In this document: positions 1 to 15,000 of the stretch, in pieces
Position numbering within the stretch: the first letter of the stretch is position 1
Layout: each line of letters begins with the position of its first letter
Source of the DNA: Motacilla alba alba
Lineage: Eukaryota; Chordata; Aves; Passeriformes; Motacillidae
Assembly: GCF_015832195.1 (NCBI RefSeq)
Contig: NC_052019.1
Span: forward strand, 49,479,016 to 49,543,015
Length of the DNA: 64,000 nucleotides
Direction: 5' to 3'
Notes under the pieces: model-generated
Told to the model about the DNA's origin: nothing
The model's input: only the letters and a program-made list of their open reading frames with translations
The model's database searches: none
Made by a program: the position numbers and the translations under genes

Positions 1-2895
1 ATACTCTTTTGCTCATAAAATGCTGATGATTAGAAAATATTAGGGTGTTCACAGATAATTAGATGCAACTAAGAACCAACTGTGCTGTAATGGTCCTTAT
101 CTGGATAGCTAGTACAAATTAAAGAGTGCAAGTCATTAAGAGCCGTTAAAGAAATCTTCCAAGTCCCCACCTGTAACTTTTTAACACAGCATGCCAAGCT
201 AGAAAAGATTATAGGAACATGAAAAGAGAATGTAGAAGTGCAATTTCAAAGACTGAAACACTTCCTCCTTACCTAATATTTTTTCTTTTATTTTTGTCCA
301 ATTGGTTTCCATTACTATGGACAAAGAAATCTGTGACTCTAGGCTGCAATCTCTTACTGCTCATCCTTCAGCAAAACCAATGCAGTGTTTTATCTTCTTT
401 TTAAGTAGCTGGGATCAAACCTTTGCAAGTATATCTCAAGACTGGTATTCACTAAGTTGTGAGCACAATTACCTGTCAGGGCAATCTCAGTTTTGATGTT
501 TAACAAGTCAGCAAAGAACTGCATTTAGTCAGAATATTATTCACCTGCTGCTGCAATGCATGGAAGTGTGTGATTGACTCAGGCTCCTAGATGACATTGA
601 CTGCTGTCCTGAAAATTCACGATGGCCCACAGGTGGTATTTTTAGACTAGCTCACAATTATGGTCCAATTGTACTCGTGACTCTTAAAAATGGCAAGACA
701 GGTCAATGCTACAGGTATGGTCACTAAATTTTCTTCTAAAAATTTAGTCCTCTAAATCATTATTTTTTTTTTAGTATTGATTTGTCATATTATTTGGGGT
801 TTAATTTAATGGTTGTCTCAGTCAGTGAGCAAATTCACAATTTGTGAGAGTAAGAAAGGCTCAGCAGTTGTATGATTTAACATCAGGATGTCATATTTTA
901 TGAAGATGCTGAAGGATACAAATCTAGAGGACACAAATTTTACACAGTCTACCCATGAATGCTGGGCCAAACATGAGCTGGGTTCCTACAAAAGGGACCC
1001 TTCCTCATGGAGATAATCAAGTGCTTGGGGTAAGGTGGAGGTTTGGTAAACTCCCAGCACTCCTCCCTGATGTGATGGTAGAACATGGGGCTGGTGAGCA
1101 CCCTGATCCAAGAGCTGGGAATACTCCTACATTTCTCACATCTGACACTGCTTCAGTGGCTCCTGTGAATAGTGTGAGATGAAAGATGTCCTTTAGCAGA
1201 GAGGACAGCAGTGAATCCTCCTGGCTGTCACTGAACCACACAACTGCTTTATTGATTGCATCAGAATAAGCTCTCTTACTGGATGGAATGAGTCATTTAT
1301 TCAGTGTTCCTAACAGTTAAGCTGTTCAGAAGCTGCTTGTTTGGGAGATTTATCTCATAATTAGTTTTCCAAGAGAAGATCTGCTGGGAGCTTGGTCACT
1401 GAAGCAAAACTGATAACAGTATCTCTACACATTGCTTTTGGATTCATCTGTCTTGAGCTATCAAGTCTACTTTATACTCATTAGTCTTAATTAATACAGA
1501 GCATTATGGTAGCTTAGAGGCGAGAATATCTATTTGCTCCAAATATTGTAACAAAGAAAGTTAACACAATGAAATATAATAAATGTGATACTCATGCAAA
1601 GTGGTCAAGCAAGTGGTCAAGTTTCCAGTTCCTGGAAACTATATGAAATGAAGGAACTAGAAAGTTGCTATTTAGAGAAGATGGAAGAAGTACTGTAAAC
1701 AAGAATTCTTAGATAATACAAAGAAAAGAGGAGGAAAAAACCCAATATAAGAACAAGTGAAAGAGATGAGACACATACAACAGTTATATTTGGAGCTGGA
1801 TGAGTAACACAAAGACCTGAGATCTCCAGAGAGATGGCACAGAAAACACACATAGAAACTATGCTAGAAGAGAGGATAAAGCAGATTAAAAATGTATACA
1901 ATAAAGCCTATGGATCATCCTGAAAAGTAGAAAAGTTTTAGGGACATAGGATTGGAAAGTGAGTTACGGCAAGTGCAAGGAAATGGTGAATTAACTAATA
2001 AAGAAGATATTTCTTCCTAAGATGAAACACTGCAAATTCAGGAAATGGGCAGGATTGAAAACAGTATAATTACTGACTGTATTTGTAATCTGTGCCATTG
2101 CAAGTCAGGAGAACAGTTTCTCTGTAGCCTTCCTAATAAATTCCTATTTTCTTCACATTTTGAAAACTTGAAAATGTGTGAATGCTGTAAATATATTTTG
2201 ACACATTAAAACACTTGCGTGCAGAAGCAAGCTAGGTACTAGTTTGTACAACTAAAGTAGAATGCTATTGTGTTACTCTCAGTGGTCAAGGGTTTCTCAT
2301 TTAATATACTCTCATGTTTTTGTCCCAGTCCCTAAACATCTCCAATTAATGGGATAATGAACATAAACTTATAATTTGTAGACACAGAACAGTGGTGAAC
2401 ATACATATAAATCATTCCCCAGTTATCTTAGAATAATGTAACATATGGTTTTATATACATTTCACAAGGAGAAAAATTATTAACTGTTTGGCATATATAT
2501 CCTTAAATAATTAACAACACTGCACGTCTGCAACAAATTAGTCTTATGATGTTGATACTATTTGAGAAAGGACTTAATGCAGCCTTCTAATTAGCTTCTG
2601 TGTGATACATCTTCATGCTTTGCTTTTAGACAAAGAAGTAAATTCCAGACGCTGATCTTAAAACTTCACCCAATTTATGTTATATGGAATTGTGTCAGGA
2701 ATATATCTAGTATTTTTGGGAACATAATTTTACTGAAACAGAAAATTGTATATGTGAATTAGGTCCCTGATCTCTTCAGAATAACTTAGTGTTAAGCATC
2801 CACAATGTAAACCTACAGATGATTTTAACTTTTTATCTTTTTTTATTGGGGTTGTTCTCCTGGTAGACAAAAAGCAAATTTTCGGTGTTGTTTAC
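1..2895 (-). other. RAP1GDS1: RAP1GDS1 intron 5 (partial)
   Basis: This is the 5' part of the intron after the 147-nt exon. No match to the next expected SmgGDS segment (the DSLQAQLINMGVIP region) is seen on the minus strand, so the next exon lies off the window. The stretch 950-1250 is a little richer in G and C and carries overlapping short open frames on both strands, but neither resembles a known protein. No repeat family was recognised. Confidence 0.85.
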
Positions 2896-3042
2896 CATTC
2901 TCATTGCTATAGTTCATCAGCATGCCACAAAAGACAGTCAAGAGCTTCTCACTGGCTGGATCTGTTTTACTGCACAGTGACCTTAAATGGTCTACTACAA
3001 TATGTGCACCACCTGCATGGTCAACTGCGTTCCTGCCCTCAT
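2896..3042 (-). CDS. RAP1GDS1: RAP1GDS1 (SmgGDS) coding exon 5, likely alternative ARM cassette
   Basis: The exon has 147 nt, or 49 codons. Joined to exon 4 it reads DS-HEGRNAVDHAGGAHIVVD, then HLRSLCSKTDPASEKLLTVFCGMLMNYSNEN. It matches human residues about 122-170 with conservative changes. The acceptor has a long T tract ending in GTTTTACAG. The donor is AATG followed by GTAAAC, which lacks the G at +5 and is weaker than the three other donors in the window. From family knowledge, the short SmgGDS-558 isoform lacks one 49-residue ARM present in SmgGDS-607, and these two isoforms differ in whether they prefer unprenylated or prenylated GTPases. Length, phase symmetry and weak donor fit this exon being that cassette; that identification is inference. 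The following exon lies outside the window. Confidence 0.97.
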
Positions 3043-6000
3043 CTGTAAAACAAAGAGTTACATTAAAAAAAAAATAAAACCAAACCCCACCGTCGAATCC
3101 CGAACGTAACAGTAATCATACAAAATGAAGCTTTTAAACAGAGTGAAGTCATTCCTCCAGTGTTGTCAAATTCATCTAGAGAGATGCCTGACGGCCAATT
3201 TTTAGCGCAACAGAGCCAGGAAAGTTAAAACACCTACAACAAAAAGGATTAGCCACCTGGCACTAATACCTTTGTAAAGAAGTTCAGTGTTTGAGGCAGA
3301 GCTGCTGGAGCTGGTAAATAATAGTCTGGAAGATGCACTGAGTTTTTGCCAGAGGGAGGTTCTGAGCACTTGACACAGCTTAGTCCATATTTAGGTAAAT
3401 TACTCTTGCTGTTACACAGATCAAGAAATTGAAATACAGAAAATAAATTCCTTGGCTTACTTAAAGACAAAAAGGGGAATAAAATGGACAAAGCAGACAG
3501 AGGTGCTAGTTCCCAGTGGCAACTGTTCATGCACTCAGTCTGTCACATAGCATGTTCTCTGCACTTCAATAGCTGAAATTTAATACCACTATCAGATTCT
3601 TTTTGTATGGCTAAAAGAAAAATTTACTCTGCATCTATAAAAGACTACAATGTTCTGAAGGGTTGTATATAACACATCACAATCTTTGTATGGAACTCTT
3701 CCTATATAACAAATCAGATTTGACACAACAGTGTAGGAATAAAGGAAAAATAGGCCTTCCATTACAGTAATCATCAATACTGCTTCCTTCCCCAGCAGTA
3801 AGCAATAAGCAATAGACAACAGTCAATAAACTAAATTCCAGGGCTTCCAAAAGGAGAGATTTCCATGTGAGCTACCACTGGAATCAGCTGGAAAATCTGG
3901 ATGAAAACAAAACCTTGTGGGGGAAGGAGGAGGGACTCTCTAAAGTTTTGCAATATAAGAAAAACAAAACGCCCTCTCCTCAGTTTCTTCATTGCCCCAA
4001 AGCAAATATTCTCTTTTCCTTGTTATTCACACTCTACCATCCCTCCTCTCTCTCCCCATCATATGTGCAGGTCAAGCTGCCAAGTTTTCATCATTCTGCA
4101 ACATATTCAGCATGAAACCCAAGGCTGTACACGTTTATAATATGGTCTTCCACTGTAAAGTGTTCCACAGCTCTGCAAAAAGAAGCTTCTAAATCTTCCA
4201 ATTCTTGTTAATACTATTCATGAACTTTATATACCCCTTATACTGTATATAAAAAACAGGATTCTAAGTATTGCATATAGGCACTTCAGAAAATTTGCTG
4301 AATGAAGCTAAAGGAAGGGTAATTCTTGGCAGGTCTTAAATTATTACCAAAGTAGTAAGAATTTTGCAGAATAAATTCAGTGCCATGGCTGTTTCCACCT
4401 TGGACAGGATCAGGATGTCAGAAAACTGAGTTTTGCTGCTGGCACGTCTATTTAATTTTGAAAAAGGAGATATTATAATCTATTAAACAGTTAAATTCAA
4501 GGTAGGACGACTCTGTGTCAAGGAATAACTATTAAAAAAAGGACAAATAGAAAAGAAATTTCTCTGATGCTTGATGCAATAACAAACATAGCTCTAATGC
4601 TGAAACAAAAATAAGTCCTACATCAAAATACAGTGAACCAATATAGTCAGGTGTTTAGACTCAGTGCTTACATGTACCAAATCAGCAGAGAATCAAAAGT
4701 AATTTGGGTTGGAATATTCAAGCATTCTGCTTTATTTATCCTCTTCTGGTATTTTTTACTAGAAAATTTATGTAAATACATGATTTTGTATTTAACTCAT
4801 CTGTTCTGTGAATCAAAACAGATATGCAAAATGAAACTGAATCACTGATTCTGGATCAGATGGACCGAATCGGGTCTTCAAATTACAATCATGCAACTTA
4901 AATCAACAAACAAAGATGATAAATTCAGGTAAGAATCACATGTCAAGCTCAACTCGGTGTCTTGCTGTTGATGAACTACATGTAAAATATGTAAGCAAAG
5001 TATAAGAGAAAGGCAGAGTTTGGTGAGTGTGTGGAAACAAGTGTTAAAACAGACACAAAAAAAAAAAAAGTTACAAGCCAAGTTCCTTACCTGGACAGAA
5101 TTTGGCAGAACTCTACTGAAAAATCTGTGTGATAATATTTTACAAAAAAATTAAGTCATGTATCCTTTAAATTCAAATATCACTGGTTTGTTAAAAACTG
5201 CTGCACAGTCTCTCACTTGAAACACATGACAAAACTTTTATCCATACAATGTTTTTGTTAAGTAAACAGATCACCAGCTTCTGCTGTACAGACAGCAAAA
5301 GTAAAGCAGGAAGATTCAGAAATAAATCTCACTCCAAGAAATGTCTGGCCTTATGGTATACTCAAAAAGTTAGGTATAAATGAACCTCAGAAGATGGCAG
5401 GCTGTAAGAGCCAGCCTTTGACAGGACTACATATGCTGGCAGACTTGTAAAGGAGACGCCATAACCGAGCTTGTTGCTCTCCCTCTTTCCCATGCTGGAG
5501 CTCACCCTGCATGGCTGCTTCTCTGCCTCAGGCAGCTGAGTGAAGAACAGACCTGGGTGAGCGCTATAATTAGGATCTCCTGGTGCTGCCTTCTTTGCCC
5601 AAGAGGATTAACTCAGCTCATTAGTGCAGGGCCACAAAGAATCCTGTGCCAGATGTTGGAGGAAAACCCTGAAGGTTCTGCCTACCCACTGCCAGCACTG
5701 CTGTGACACTCCACTGCATCCCCAAGCAGAAAGTGTAGTCCTGACTCAGAATGCTTCGTGTGCGTTTCACCAACGCGCTTCTCACTCGTCCTTTGTCGCT
5801 AAGGAACAGATTTTGCACACAAGAATACTCATCAAACTCCAAATCATTTACAGTCAAAACAAGCCCACAGCATGTTGCTGCATCTTGTTCTCAATCCAAC
5901 TATTACCTTGCAGTTCAGCAGCTCTATGAACTCCCACACTTAACGTGCTTCCAAGCCTCCCAGAAGCTGTGTTGAATTTTTTTCCTGACCTTTTTAAATA

Positions 6001-9000
6001 AGCATTTGCTATTCCTAAGAGAACAGTGATTGAACAGTTTAATGACAGCATTCACATTTCTGCTTAAAAATGCTTCTCTGCAGCTCACAAAGGGCAAAGC
6101 TGCTATATAGCTTTTTTTAAGTACATGTAATACAGTCAAAAGATGCCTAAGAAACCAGACAGAATCTTCTCCTTGTAAAATATACAGCAAGATTTATTAC
6201 GGAATGAGTTATTACTTCACAATATTCTCTAGCCCAATTCAACACAACTGTCTCTAAGAATTAGAACAGTCCCTTTTTCTATCCTGAGTTGCTCAAAGGG
6301 GTTTTATGCAAAAAAAAGGTTTTAAGTGGATTATCAAATTACTGTAACGGTTGACATTCTCTCTATGAACAGTCTTGTCAAATCTGTCTGTTGCTCAACC
6401 ATGCCTAAAGTCAACAACCAAACTTTTTTTCATGTACAGGATTGTTAAGTCTTTACAGTGCAGCACTTAGAGTGGTTTCAGTTTGCTTTTCCCAAGCTGT
6501 TTGCATCACTTTCCCTTGAGTTTTTTTCCCTGATTCGCCAAGCCCTAAAACAAATCATTAAGTCACAAAATGTTAACAAGAAAAAGAATCTAAGTCAGGA
6601 AAAAAGGCTGTGCCATAATAGAAAGGGATATCAGAAAATATTTAGGCTTAAAAAATACACCCATTTCTCAGATGATCAGCTAGAAAATAATTTGATGGCA
6701 TTTCTTAAAAATAAGCTTTTGAACTTTAAGTATCAGATTTATACTTTGAAATGTTCTAGTTTTGTCTTGCAACTGGATACCTGAATTATCCTTTCTCCAA
6801 TTCATGTTCTACACATGTTTGTTGGTTTAAATAGTTGCATTGGTATAAATGGTGCAAGTCAGGCAGGGAAAGGATCATCTGCATGATCAAGGTCCCTGAT
6901 TTGCATAAACCAAATTGCCAAGACAGCAAATGTGGATGACACAGGAAACATATCAAATTTATTTTAAAATTGTTTTTACTTGTGTAATGATCAAATAATT
7001 TAAGTGACATAATGCCATTTTACTTTAATTACTTCATCGTTATTGCTTTTGGCTACAATACTGCATTTTTTGAACAAAATATTACTTTGACTGGACAGTG
7101 CTTTACAGATAACTCTTTCTTGCTTTTCTTAATTAAAAAAAGACAAACTAATCTGCAGTAGCCCAAGTTGGGGGGTGGGAGGGACCATTCTTTCTACGTG
7201 TTCTATTTCTATTTTCCCCTGTTTTCTAATTAGGTCCTCTCTGCATGACTTTTGTGGTGAGGCACTCATTTGCTCCTGCTGCTTAGTCTTTCACCTGAAA
7301 CCACAATGGTCTGTGATAGCAAACTGGCTGCTGCAAGGAAATTATGATGTGACAGAGTAATACGAACATGTGTAAGGAAAAAACTGCAGGGGTAGAACTC
7401 CAAAGGAAAAAAATCCTGGTCACATGTGAAAAAAAAAAAAGAAAGAAAACATTCAAAAAGCAATGGCAAACCCTGAGCTAGTGTAAAGGACATTATCTAT
7501 GTAGACACTAGAAAAATACTGCCACTTATATAAACTGGTACTTTAGATTTTCTGAACACTGTCTGAACACTGTAAGATTAAAACTTTCCATGCAATGCTG
7601 TCATTCAGTTTTAACACTTGACTCTACTTTTTATCCTCAGTCTGGTTTGTGTATGCTTTTTGGTAACTGCCCGTCGGGTCTCTGACTGCATGACTACAGA
7701 CCATAACCCTGTCACACAGCACACAGTAGCAGTTCAGAAATTTTATTTTTCAAGGAAAGTAAGCTTCATGTGATTATACTGCACTACCATTGCTTGCTGC
7801 TTTTTCCATGTCTTCTGTGCAATTGTCTAAAAGGGACATTACATAGCAATACTGTATTTTGAGATTCGTGTTTTAATAATTTGAAAGATATTTTTTGGGA
7901 TTGCTCTGTATTGTAATGAAACTTTCCTTTATGACTTCCTTTAGGAATTAAAATGCTGATTACCAGAAGTACAGTTTTGTTTTATTTGCTTACTGGTTAA
8001 AATTAATCAACGTAATCTTAAAAGTTTTGCTTTATAAAGAAAAACACAATCTTGAATTAATTATGCTTGCTTCAGATAACAGAATCGTCCTGTAGTCAGT
8101 TCATCTTAAAATGCTGGCAGGTATCCTTAGCCCTAGGGGTAAGCAATGAGGGTACTGTTGGTAAGTTATTCTTTTGGAATAATTGCTAAAATAATAAACA
8201 TGTAAACAGTAAACTAGGAGAACATTCTCTTTTAACACAGCCACTTCAAGGACTGAAAACAGGCAGAGTTGTTATTTTTGGATAAAACTGTTGCCAGCAT
8301 TTTTTTTGGCTGATGACAACTGATGCAGCAGTGTATTGGCCCTCTTATGCAACTAGTTTGTACTAACAAACAAATACAATTTTTAAATGTATCCAAACAG
8401 AGATCTAGGGATATTTTTGGTAGACTCTTCATAATATGTTCAATGTGTGGACCACAGGATATCAATGCTATCAAGCCCTAATCTCTTTCACGATTTCTTT
8501 TGTCTACAGAGTCAGGAGCTTGGCAGAACATTTGAAGGGAAAGGAAAGTGTGCAGGTATTGAAATCTCCCTAACACTATGCTGATGTACCAGTCAAATAC
8601 AAGCTGGATTCAAGACCAGAATTTAATTTCAATAATATTTGCTTATTAGTCATATTCCTCTTATGTCATATTAATACAAGAAAAATAATGTGTTTCTGAT
8701 TCAGACAAAAGAACAGTGATGAATGTACGGCTCAAGACTTCAATACTTCCAGTCAAAAGCTACTACTGGATCTGATATTCTAATATAGCAGCAGAAATGT
8801 TTTTACCAGCAACAAGACATACAACAATACTAGACTCAGTATTGGCAAGTAATTTGTTCTGGGTTCCAAGAATACTTCAGTGTGTAATTAAAATGTAGTA
8901 ATTACTGCTACTGAATTGTTTTAAATTAAAGAAGCCAACTTAGAGAAGAGAATGTTCTATGTAGATATACTAAAGTCAGGTAAAGGTCCTCAAAGCTAAA

Positions 9001-12000
9001 TGTAACTTTGCCTTCCTTTTCATATACAATATGCTTATAGCAGACTCTTCAGTTGATTTTATAACCCTATGAAACTCCTTCGTAATTCCATTGCAGTCAA
9101 ACAAATTACTCTAGGTTTATGAGAGTGTAAGTCAGAGCTGAAGCCAGCTTAGTATTTCATACAGCACAAAATAAATCATGGAACCCAATTACACGGTAAA
9201 ACAGCAGGCAGTTTTTCTACACTGGAAAACAGGCATTTATAGAATCTCTTGATATTAACAGAATAGACCCGCACACCACAATTAATTTAGAATTCCTACT
9301 CCCAGGCCTGCAGTGCAATGTTATCTCTCAGCTTCAAACTCTCCAAGAGGAAGGGTGTGAAGTGAGCATGGCATGGTCACAGTCTGGTGCAGAAGAGGGG
9401 TGTGCCACTGGCTGCTACTGAAAGGAGCCCAAATGAGCTGTGCGTCTCCACCAAAGCTGCCAGAGGAGCAGTCCCAGAAAGTGTGAAACCCATGGGTATC
9501 TGGAATGGGTTGGGAAAAGCCCAAGAAGGAAAAAGTAAAACAAAATCAAAAGAATCCACCATAAAACATATTTGTGGATTCTACCAGGGTACTTTTCTTT
9601 CGCTGCTAGAAAAGAAAGACAATTATTTGAAGAATTGAAAAAGCAATAAGTGGACCTGGGATCTACAAACAGCTGAGGCGAGTCCTGGGTTTGGGGTCAG
9701 TGCTATTTGTCCAAAGTCATGAAGCCTAGGAGGAGCCTAGCCTGAGGGCTCATGGGTTTTGCATCACCTCTCAAATGTCTTTTTACTAATGATCTAGAAA
9801 GATTTCCTCATTATTCTGATAACATTTAGGCCAGCTGTAAAATAAGAAGTTAGAATAATATAGTTTAAGAGCTTTCTAAGAACATTCATGATTAATTGCT
9901 AGTAAGAACTCAGTATTACTGAGGAAGTATATGTTGGCATACGTACACTCTAGTTTCTAGCTGATGCAATACTTGTCTGCAGAGCCTTGGAGAAAAACCT
10001 GCACCATCAAGGATCTCTAAAGTAAAAATGCTATGGTTTTCTAAGACTGTGGCCTGCCCCAGGGAGGACAGATCTAAAGGTAAAGCACTACTACTGCACA
10101 GTCAAAACCTTAAATTTGAATTCTCTGCATGCAAAACGCTCAGTTTTCAAGCAACAATTTAAGGACTCTGGTCTTGATTTCTTGGTATTTCTTGGGAAAC
10201 AGTTTAGTAGGTGGCATATGCATTTGGTAGGATCGAGTACAATGATAAGTGAAAAATCGTGCTAAGATGCTGCCTAGCTGCATGAATCAGGGTGACCTTC
10301 ATAAAAATGATTAGCCAGAAGTGTACCATTATCTACATCAGTTGTGTTCTAGGATTCTGCTGGTTTTCCATATGGTGATGAAAAAGGTTATGCCATTTTT
10401 TGAAGAAAACAGAATTTGACTTCTTTCCAGTACGTTTTATTTTAAAGTGTCTGATTTTTCCCTGTAGATCTGAAATTAATTGTTTCTCCTGAGAGAATAT
10501 AACTGTACAATTGAGCTATTTCTTATTTTTGTACTTAGCCTTTCATAGCAGATCCCCGCAAGAGATCTGTACATTCTTATAAGATAGGCAGCTGAGGTTA
10601 TGGAATTTATAGCATGTATAAGATCTTTCAACAAGAAGTGATAACATGTTCATGTTCTGGAGTTGAGGCTGAGATGAAAAGGGATCTGGTTTTATGTGAA
10701 AGGCCACACAGCTGAAATTCAGCTAGGAGGCTTGCCATCAATACAAGTAAGACTGCATAGATAACAAAGAAATATACAGCTTGGGAAATGAGAAAAGGAC
10801 CCAATAAATCTCCTGCTGAGAAAGGTAGATAAGCAGCTGTCAGAGGAGATATAGAATGAGCTGGCATTTTTAGCTTCTTTCCAGCTCTAGAAGATGCTTA
10901 CATACCAAGTATGGTTGCTAAGAACATGTATCCAGGCTGGTGGTTTCATGAAGAAACAAGGCTGTGGTACAAAAAGAAGTAAGTTCTGGATTACACAAGG
11001 TCTCTAAACACTGCCATTAATATGTATATTATGGAAGGGCAGAATGGGAAATTTTTCATTTCCACTACAAGATATATGGAGAGCTTAATTCCCTTTGCTA
11101 GCTTTCAGAATACGTGAATGCTCTAAACAGCAAGATGGAAATATTTTCTAATGGGTAAGAGCCTAATCTAATCGCACCTGAAGTAAATCATAATGCCTCC
11201 CTCTAGTTTGTATGGCTTCTGAATCAGGCTCTAAATATCCCAGCCTTTCACTTCCTCTTAGATTATCACTTTTATAGCATAAGAATGGCAGCCTCTATCA
11301 TGTGCACAGTGCTATATAAAAACACAGGAAAGTAGTTTGTCAATCACTTCAGAACAGAAGTATTTACCTTTGCAAAGATCACTAAGATTAAGATAGCATG
11401 TGCATTACAAACTTCATGATAAAAAAAATTGTGAGGCTATTATTTGCTAAGAAAACACTATTAATTTAATATAGCATCAATGTCCATTAAAATTCTTGAT
11501 AAAATTTATTTGATTGGCCTGATCTTTCATCTAGAGAAACTGCACTGGTGTGGGGGGTATCAGAGTAGGAGAGAGACCTGGCTACAGACAGGTTTTGTCT
11601 TTCTCCCACCTTGTCTTGTTTGTCTTGCAAGAAAGTAGGCCTAAGTTGAAAACTGTAGTCTCAGTTTGCCTGTCCCCCATGCACTTGATCAGCCACATGA
11701 GACCAGTCACCAGACTCTTCCCAGCCTACTGTGAAAAAAGCCACCAGAGAGAGCCGAAGGGTGTACTAATCACCAGGGTGTTCATTATGTGATCACAAGG
11801 TGCAATTTGGATAATGCTTTGCTTTAACTTAATACCCCAATGGCCAGAGCTGATAGTAGCAAATAATTCTTAGGCTTTATCTACAGCAGAATTAGCCATT
11901 CTGCACTGACTTAAGACATTGCTTTTTGCAGCAAGAACCATATTGAACATAACCTTTTCCAAAAAATGGAGATGAGATCTTTACGTTGCATGTGGAGCCA

Positions 12001-15000
12001 AGGTACAGGGAGAACTTAGAAGAGTTTGGGAGGTATCCCTTATTTGTAACATCTGTACCTCTGTAATATCCCTTAAAGGGCAAACTTCCTAAAGAAACAG
12101 CACTGGGAGGAATGACAGGAGGGGATGGACAGACAGACACTAGAAAGGTACCTATAGTTTGACTCACGGATAAAGAGTGGTGAAGCAGCTAAGATAGCTG
12201 TTATGCTCTGACGGGACAATTCCTAAGAATTGAGCATTGATTATAAGCAAAACCATGTAACTGGTGGTTAAAAGGAAAGAATGGGCTAGGAGCTTTGCAC
12301 CTAATAATATAGGTCTGATAAAATTCTGATAAAAAATGAATGAGGCCAAGGATTCTGTTGTCTGGGAATTTGGAAGTACAAGCAGCTATACTTGGCACAG
12401 GCTGTAGATACAATATGGGAGAAAGCAGGAGGGAGGAGAGATCATGTCTCCATTTCTTTACTTTGCACTTTCTGCTTTGATGAAAATTTGAGGGCTGAGG
12501 TGTATGTGACATTTGCTAGATAAAGTCTGTAGAACAATTACAGGCTGTACAGGAACATGCAGTAATGTATCTGTTCTTAAACTGTAGGGCTGCACTGAAC
12601 TGCAATTCATTACTGCTGATTTAAAATCTTTTTATCTGCCTCAATTGTTTCTTGCATCTCTGCATATAAGAGGAAGGCTGGGAGACCAGAACTTCATCAG
12701 TGCTACCAAACCTTCCTTCTACTCTGCTTTGCAATAATATTTGCCTGTATTCTTGATGTTCAGAGAGTCACATAACACAGATTTCTTCAAAATAAATACT
12801 TTAAAAATGATGCTCTCAAGGCTGCTTGGTAAAAGTTTGACCTATTTTTCCTCTTTAACTGTTTATGTAATGCATTTAATTCTCTGTATTTTCTCCCATA
12901 TTCAAATAGGTATAATTAAGTAGGGTTTTGAGGGCTAACACATGTGAGCACCCAAACAATAACAGGTCTACACCAAACATAATAGACAAGAAAATCTATC
13001 AGTAAGTCAACAGGTTTTCCTATCATGCTTTCTATGAGGAAATGAATCTGTTCGGGGAGGTGCAATCTGTTCAGGTGTAATTCGCCTTTAACTCATGGAA
13101 GGTATTAAATCTCTTTCAGCATTGGGACTTAGTCATGAATTACCTTTCCATAGTAGCTGTGTTCCAGGAGTAGCCACTCCTGAACTTACAAAATAGTCTT
13201 GCCTTCATGCAGCTACTCTGGGATCTGTGAACACTGAGGAATCACTGCCATCTTCCTTTGGAAAAACAATTCAGGCAATCCTTGTCCTCTTCAAGGACAG
13301 TTTTAAGGGGCTTTCCCTGCAGAAGCAGCTGTTTGTCCCACAACTTTCATCCCGCACCACACCAACTTCTCTCAGAAATAGAGACCTGATTCACTCACTT
13401 TGGCACAAGCTGTCACTAAACAAAGTGATGTATGCCTGCTGGGATGAAATACAGGACAACTGGGCTTTCAATATAAAGAGATATTGCTATGAGCCATCCA
13501 ATATAGGCTTTATTGCATAGGCAAAGCCTAACATTGATTTAGGACTTGAAGATATTCCTCATTGTTGCATGTTATAGTTATGTGGCCAGTAGAAGTGCAA
13601 AATAAAGCTCATGTAATTGCAAAAATTTAGTTACTGATTATTTCAAGTTCTTATACAAATCACTATTACCAGAAGGATAACAGATGCTTTTGTCTCAATT
13701 AAAAAAAAAAAGTACTATTGATATGTAACATTTTTAATTAGAACTACCAGTTTCCACATCTTGTCTTTGTTATACTTTATATCTCCTTGTTAGGGAAAAC
13801 CAATAGTAAAAAACTGAAATATATTAGATTTTCTAGTAATAAGCATAGTGAAAGTATTTGTCCTAAAGAAGAATTTAATACAGAGTGCATAACTATTTAA
13901 TAATTAAACATTAAGTTAACAGAAAATGTCAGATAGGATGGATGTGATAACTAAGCACTGCAAATAGTCTCTTTCACTCAAATCCAATATGCTAACCTTG
14001 ATTTTTGTCACATTTTGTTACAGTTTACTCATTAATTTTATTCACATACACGAAGAAGGTAGTGACTGTCCTCCCACAGGAGCACGACAACACATGGCAC
14101 ACAGAACACATCACTGCCTACTGTAGATTTTATCAGTGCTAGCTTTGCTCCACAGAAGGACAACACAAGGTGAGTAATACAGTTTTCTGTACAGGATAAA
14201 TTCTGCAATGTAAAAGCCAGTAGCAGTCCACAAAACCTCACACTACTAAGCCATTTCTATGTGCCCTTATTGTATTTCATGAAAAAATGTGGGATAAACA
14301 CGAACAGTTACATATATTTTACTTATATGAAATAAACCAGTGCCCCTGAGAGTGACCTTGATCTCATACATAATCCTGAAACAGAATATAGTAAATAAAT
14401 GATGTTATAGGAACAGCTTAACAGCTTCTTTGTGAAGTTTCCATTGGGAAGCAGCTGTTCAGTTGATCGGTCACCTTAAAGAAAACCCTAAATGAAAGAA
14501 TTATACATTAAGATCCTCAAGCAGTAGTTGTCTGTAACTGGAAATGCCAATATATGATTAACTTCCCTGAGGTCAAAGGCAAGGTAATTTAAAACAACAT
14601 AAAACGTAAATTTTTGAACTCAGATGAAAAAACGTAGCAAGGAAAAAGGTTACAGTCAGTATTCATACAGCAGAACTTTTGGTAAACATAGTATGCAGAA
14701 AAATTCTCATCATATAAAATAAGTCACTAACTCACTAAATAATTTTACAATTTCATCTCACTTCCCGTCTGCAGACATCCATAATTCCTTCATGTGCAAC
14801 ACATTCCTGGTGTCTCTGCTTCTGCACTATATTTATTGTGCACTGGCTTTTTTCAAAATTTTGAAGTAAGGGATAATGAGGTTGCATTTTCAAAACACCG
14901 CAGCTGCTGGTTTGGTTTTGCAGATGACACACCCATGCATGTAATCAGCACAAGCAGTCACAATTGCATTTCAAAACTCAATTGCTTCTCATTGTAAAAA

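Noticed and set aside
6458..6784. 108-codon plus-strand open frame
   Set aside because: Starts at a non-ATG codon, low complexity, lysine-rich from A runs. No homology recognised and antisense to the RAP1GDS1 intron.
7170..7183. GGGGGGTGGGAGGG run as a G-quadruplex
   Set aside because: Lacks four separate G3 runs with loops; only a two-tetrad form would be possible.
9300..9524. GC-richer patch open on both strands, considered as an exon or transposon
   Set aside because: No family resemblance in any frame and no flanking splice sites or terminal repeats that I could identify.
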